Assembly (NCBI GenBank): GCA_027625915.1
Contig: JANTQA010000057.1
Span: 1,860,001 to 1,924,000, forward strand
Direction: 5' to 3'
Length of the DNA: 64,000 nucleotides
Source: Anaeramoeba flamelloides
Lineage: Eukaryota; Metamonada; Anaeramoebidae
Shown: positions 61,716-64,000 of the stretch, piece by piece
Layout: each line of letters opens with the position of its first letter
How positions within the stretch are numbered: position 1 is the stretch's first letter
The notes under the pieces: generated by a model
What the model saw: only the letters and a program-made list of their open reading frames with translations
Told to the model about the DNA's origin: nothing
Databases searched by the model: none
Translations under genes and position numbers: made by a program

Positions 61716-61939
61716 TTTTCTATTTTAAGAAAGCGAGAACCCGACAAAAAACAATTAATTTTCTTCATACTCCACCTTGCGTATCATATTTAACTGCTGG
61801 GCCTTCAAATTTTCAAATGTACTTACTTCATTTAACAATTTTATATTTTTCAAAACACTACAAATATAATCCAAGATCCCAAAATATCTTAAAAACAAGA
61901 CATTTTACGAACAACTGCTTAAAATACTATTTGTATTAA
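61716..61939 (+). other. orphan exon-like stretch
   Basis: Follows TTTTTTTTTCAAG and stays open for 73 codons to TAA with coding-like composition (KKARTRQKTINFLHTPPC, SYLTAGPSNFQMYLLHL). It may belong with the decayed block just upstream. Family unknown. Confidence 0.35.
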
Positions 61940-62534
61940 AATTTTATGAATAAACTTTCCAATCTAAAATTTGAAATATTTTTCTTAAGGACGACATTTT
62001 TAGGTGAAAACGGTAAAATAATGGATAAAATCACCCTTGAGTAAGTTATGTAATCCAAGTAATATTTGTCCAAGGAGAATTTCTTTTAGAAAAAATGTGA
62101 AATTTTTATATTTTTTACCTTGTTAGATCAAGCTAAATTTTGATTTTAATATTTTAGAATTTCCATTTCAACTTTCGGAACTCACACTATTTTCTAGAGC
62201 TGTTCTACATATTTTTTAAATTTTCTTTTACAAGTTTGAAATGTTCCCAAATTTGAAATGCACTTGAAAATTCCCAAAAGCCATTTTTTGCAATTATTTT
62301 TTTTGTTATTTTCAATTTTCCTTTTCATTGAAAAACAAAGAAAAATAGTCTTCGTGAAAAGGTAAAGATTACAAAAAAAGTTTTTTTTTTTTTATTAGTA
62401 CAATTTCTTCAGATGTGAAATTTTTTGTTTGTGAAGTGAAAGTGAAATAGCACGGTTACTCAACCCCCTCAAGAGTGGGAACGTAGTCCTTAAATTCAAT
62501 TGAAAATTTTTAATTTTCCCACATTTTCTAGATA
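61940..62534. other. gene-free spacer
   Basis: No gene seen. Around 62,280-62,470 a segment recalls AT-rich repeats with GTGAAGTGAAA that also appear near 61,550 and 58,960; ends are not definable by eye. Confidence 0.35.
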
Positions 62535-62753
62535 CTATTTGTTGCAAAATAAATAATACAAAATTTTCATTCAGCTAACCTAAAATTCTTTTAATAAAAT
62601 TCAGTAAAAATACAAAATTATAATTCTTAAAACCAGCCTAAATTCTTAATACCCCTTTTAGAATTAGTAAATTTAATGATTTGTTTTCATTTTTAGGATT
62701 TTTTTGTTGGAAAGTGAATGAAAATTTTGATCTTAATATTTTACAATTGAAAG
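62535..62753. mobile_element. family F MITE, copy 4
   Basis: 219 bases between TA at 62533-62534 and 62754-62755, with the same CTATTTGTTGCAAAATAAAT start and mirrored end, more diverged inside. Confidence 0.7.
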
Positions 62754-62755
62754 TA

Positions 62756-64000
62756 TATACGTTCAAAATTGATTTGAATTTATGTAAAGATTTTAATATT
62801 TAATTATACGTGTCCTTGAAACATGAATAAAAAAAATGTATGTATTTATTTTGAAATAGATTTTCATAAAGAGGGACAATTTCTCCTTCGAAGCTGTATA
62901 TATCGAAAAAAAGAATTCATGAAAATATAATCAAAATAACATTTAGATGTCAGTGAATAATAACGGATGTAAGTATTTTGTTGTTACATCCTATTTAACC
63001 TTTTTGAGAGATATTATTATCCACCTTAAAAAAATTCAGAAAAGGAAATTATTATTTATTCTTTATGGCTCTCTGCATTTATTGTTTATTTGTTCCCTAA
63101 ATAAATAGCCTCTTGAAATGAAAAAGAATAAATTCTGAAATTGTCCTTCTTTTTATTGAAAAAATTTAAATAACAAAAAAACCTGGAGAATATCTCATTG
63201 CCAAAAAATTCATGAACAACAATAAGTTTCACCAAAGCTCGTTAATAAAAAATCCAATTTAAAAAAATAGTTTAAAAAATATTCTCAATTTCAAAAAATC
63301 AAAATTTTAAAAAAAAATAATTGTTGAGTTTTTTTATATTTCCAAATGCTTAAATTTCTTCAATTTAAAACAAATTGTTTTTTTACAAGTGTACAATCAA
63401 TTTAATTCGATTTAATCTAATATATGATTAGATTATAACTCTCTATATTTGACAAAGTAAGGATTTTGTAACATTCTTTAGAAAAAAATAACTCATTCGA
63501 GAGAAAAGAAAAAAATATTAAAAAAAATCTTTGAGATCTCAAACTTTGACAAAGATCTAAACTTTGAAACTAATACAACTGTTTTCAAAATTGTATTTCA
63601 CAATCATTCAAATTGAAAATTGAGTGTCAATTTTTAGTTATTTTCTCAAAAAAATAGATTATTATTTGATTGTTAATTTTTTGAGATCGAATTTTACATC
63701 ATAGGTTGGTTGGTTTTTGATTGGTATGGGGCACTTATAAAAATAAAAATTATTTTTTTTTTCATTCCAGTAAAATTATTTTTAAACTTTTAGATTCTGA
63801 ATTTACGGGAGGGGGGGGGTTCGAAATGATTTTTTCACATACATACAATTGCAATTATTTCATTTTGGTTATATTAATGCAGAAATACACATTTTTTAAC
63901 ATATTTAAATACTTCTTCTTTCTACTTATTGATATTTGATTAATAAATGTGAATTTTTTTTCATTTTCACATCATTTTCATTTTTTTTTCTTTTTTTACT
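62756..64000. other. gene-free spacer at window end
   Basis: No gene seen. It holds homopolymer runs and a nine-G run near 63,812. Open frames are A/T-driven. Confidence 0.5.

Overview
The window is nuclear DNA from an intron-rich, extremely AT-rich eukaryotic microbe. The evidence is GT-AG spliceosomal introns, heterotrimeric G-protein alpha subunits, a retromer subunit, an initiator tRNA of the eukaryotic type, long poly-A/T runs and lysine/asparagine-biased proteins. A free-living amoeboid protist (Anaeramoebae or Amoebozoa type) fits; that placement is inference. Every recognised protein gene ends in TAA.

Layout. VPS29 (+, 191-937) is followed by about 4.5 kb without a gene. A minus-strand Sec7-domain ARF-GEF gene (12,621 to 5,501) has its domain split by a 6 kb intron full of repeats. 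From 12.6 to 17.3 kb lie LINE scraps and foldback elements. A possible small membrane-protein gene (-, 18,607 to 17,782) stands divergently next to the beta subunit of propionyl-CoA carboxylase (+, 18,821-22,633, four exons, probably organelle-targeted). Two complete G-alpha genes follow on the minus strand. G-alpha 2 (32,204 to 24,117) and G-alpha 1 (60,441 to 50,683) each have five exons totalling about 1.06 kb spread over 8-10 kb. Between them are an initiator tRNA-Met (40,151-40,223), an intronless lysine-rich, probably nucleolar protein gene (-, 47,159 to 46,167) and many orphan exon-like pieces.

Introns and spacers are built largely from small non-autonomous DNA transposons with terminal inverted repeats. 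At least seven families are visible. Two members carry later insertions whose empty sites survive in the sister copy, which proves TA target-site duplication. No intact transposase was seen.

Functionally, the known genes touch vesicle traffic (VPS29 in retromer, Sec7 protein on ARF GTPases), receptor signalling (two G-alpha subunits), propionate/methylmalonyl metabolism (PCCB), translation initiation (tRNA-iMet) and perhaps ribosome assembly (lysine-rich protein). Nothing suggests they form one pathway. I found no CRISPR array and no recognisable virus-like element.
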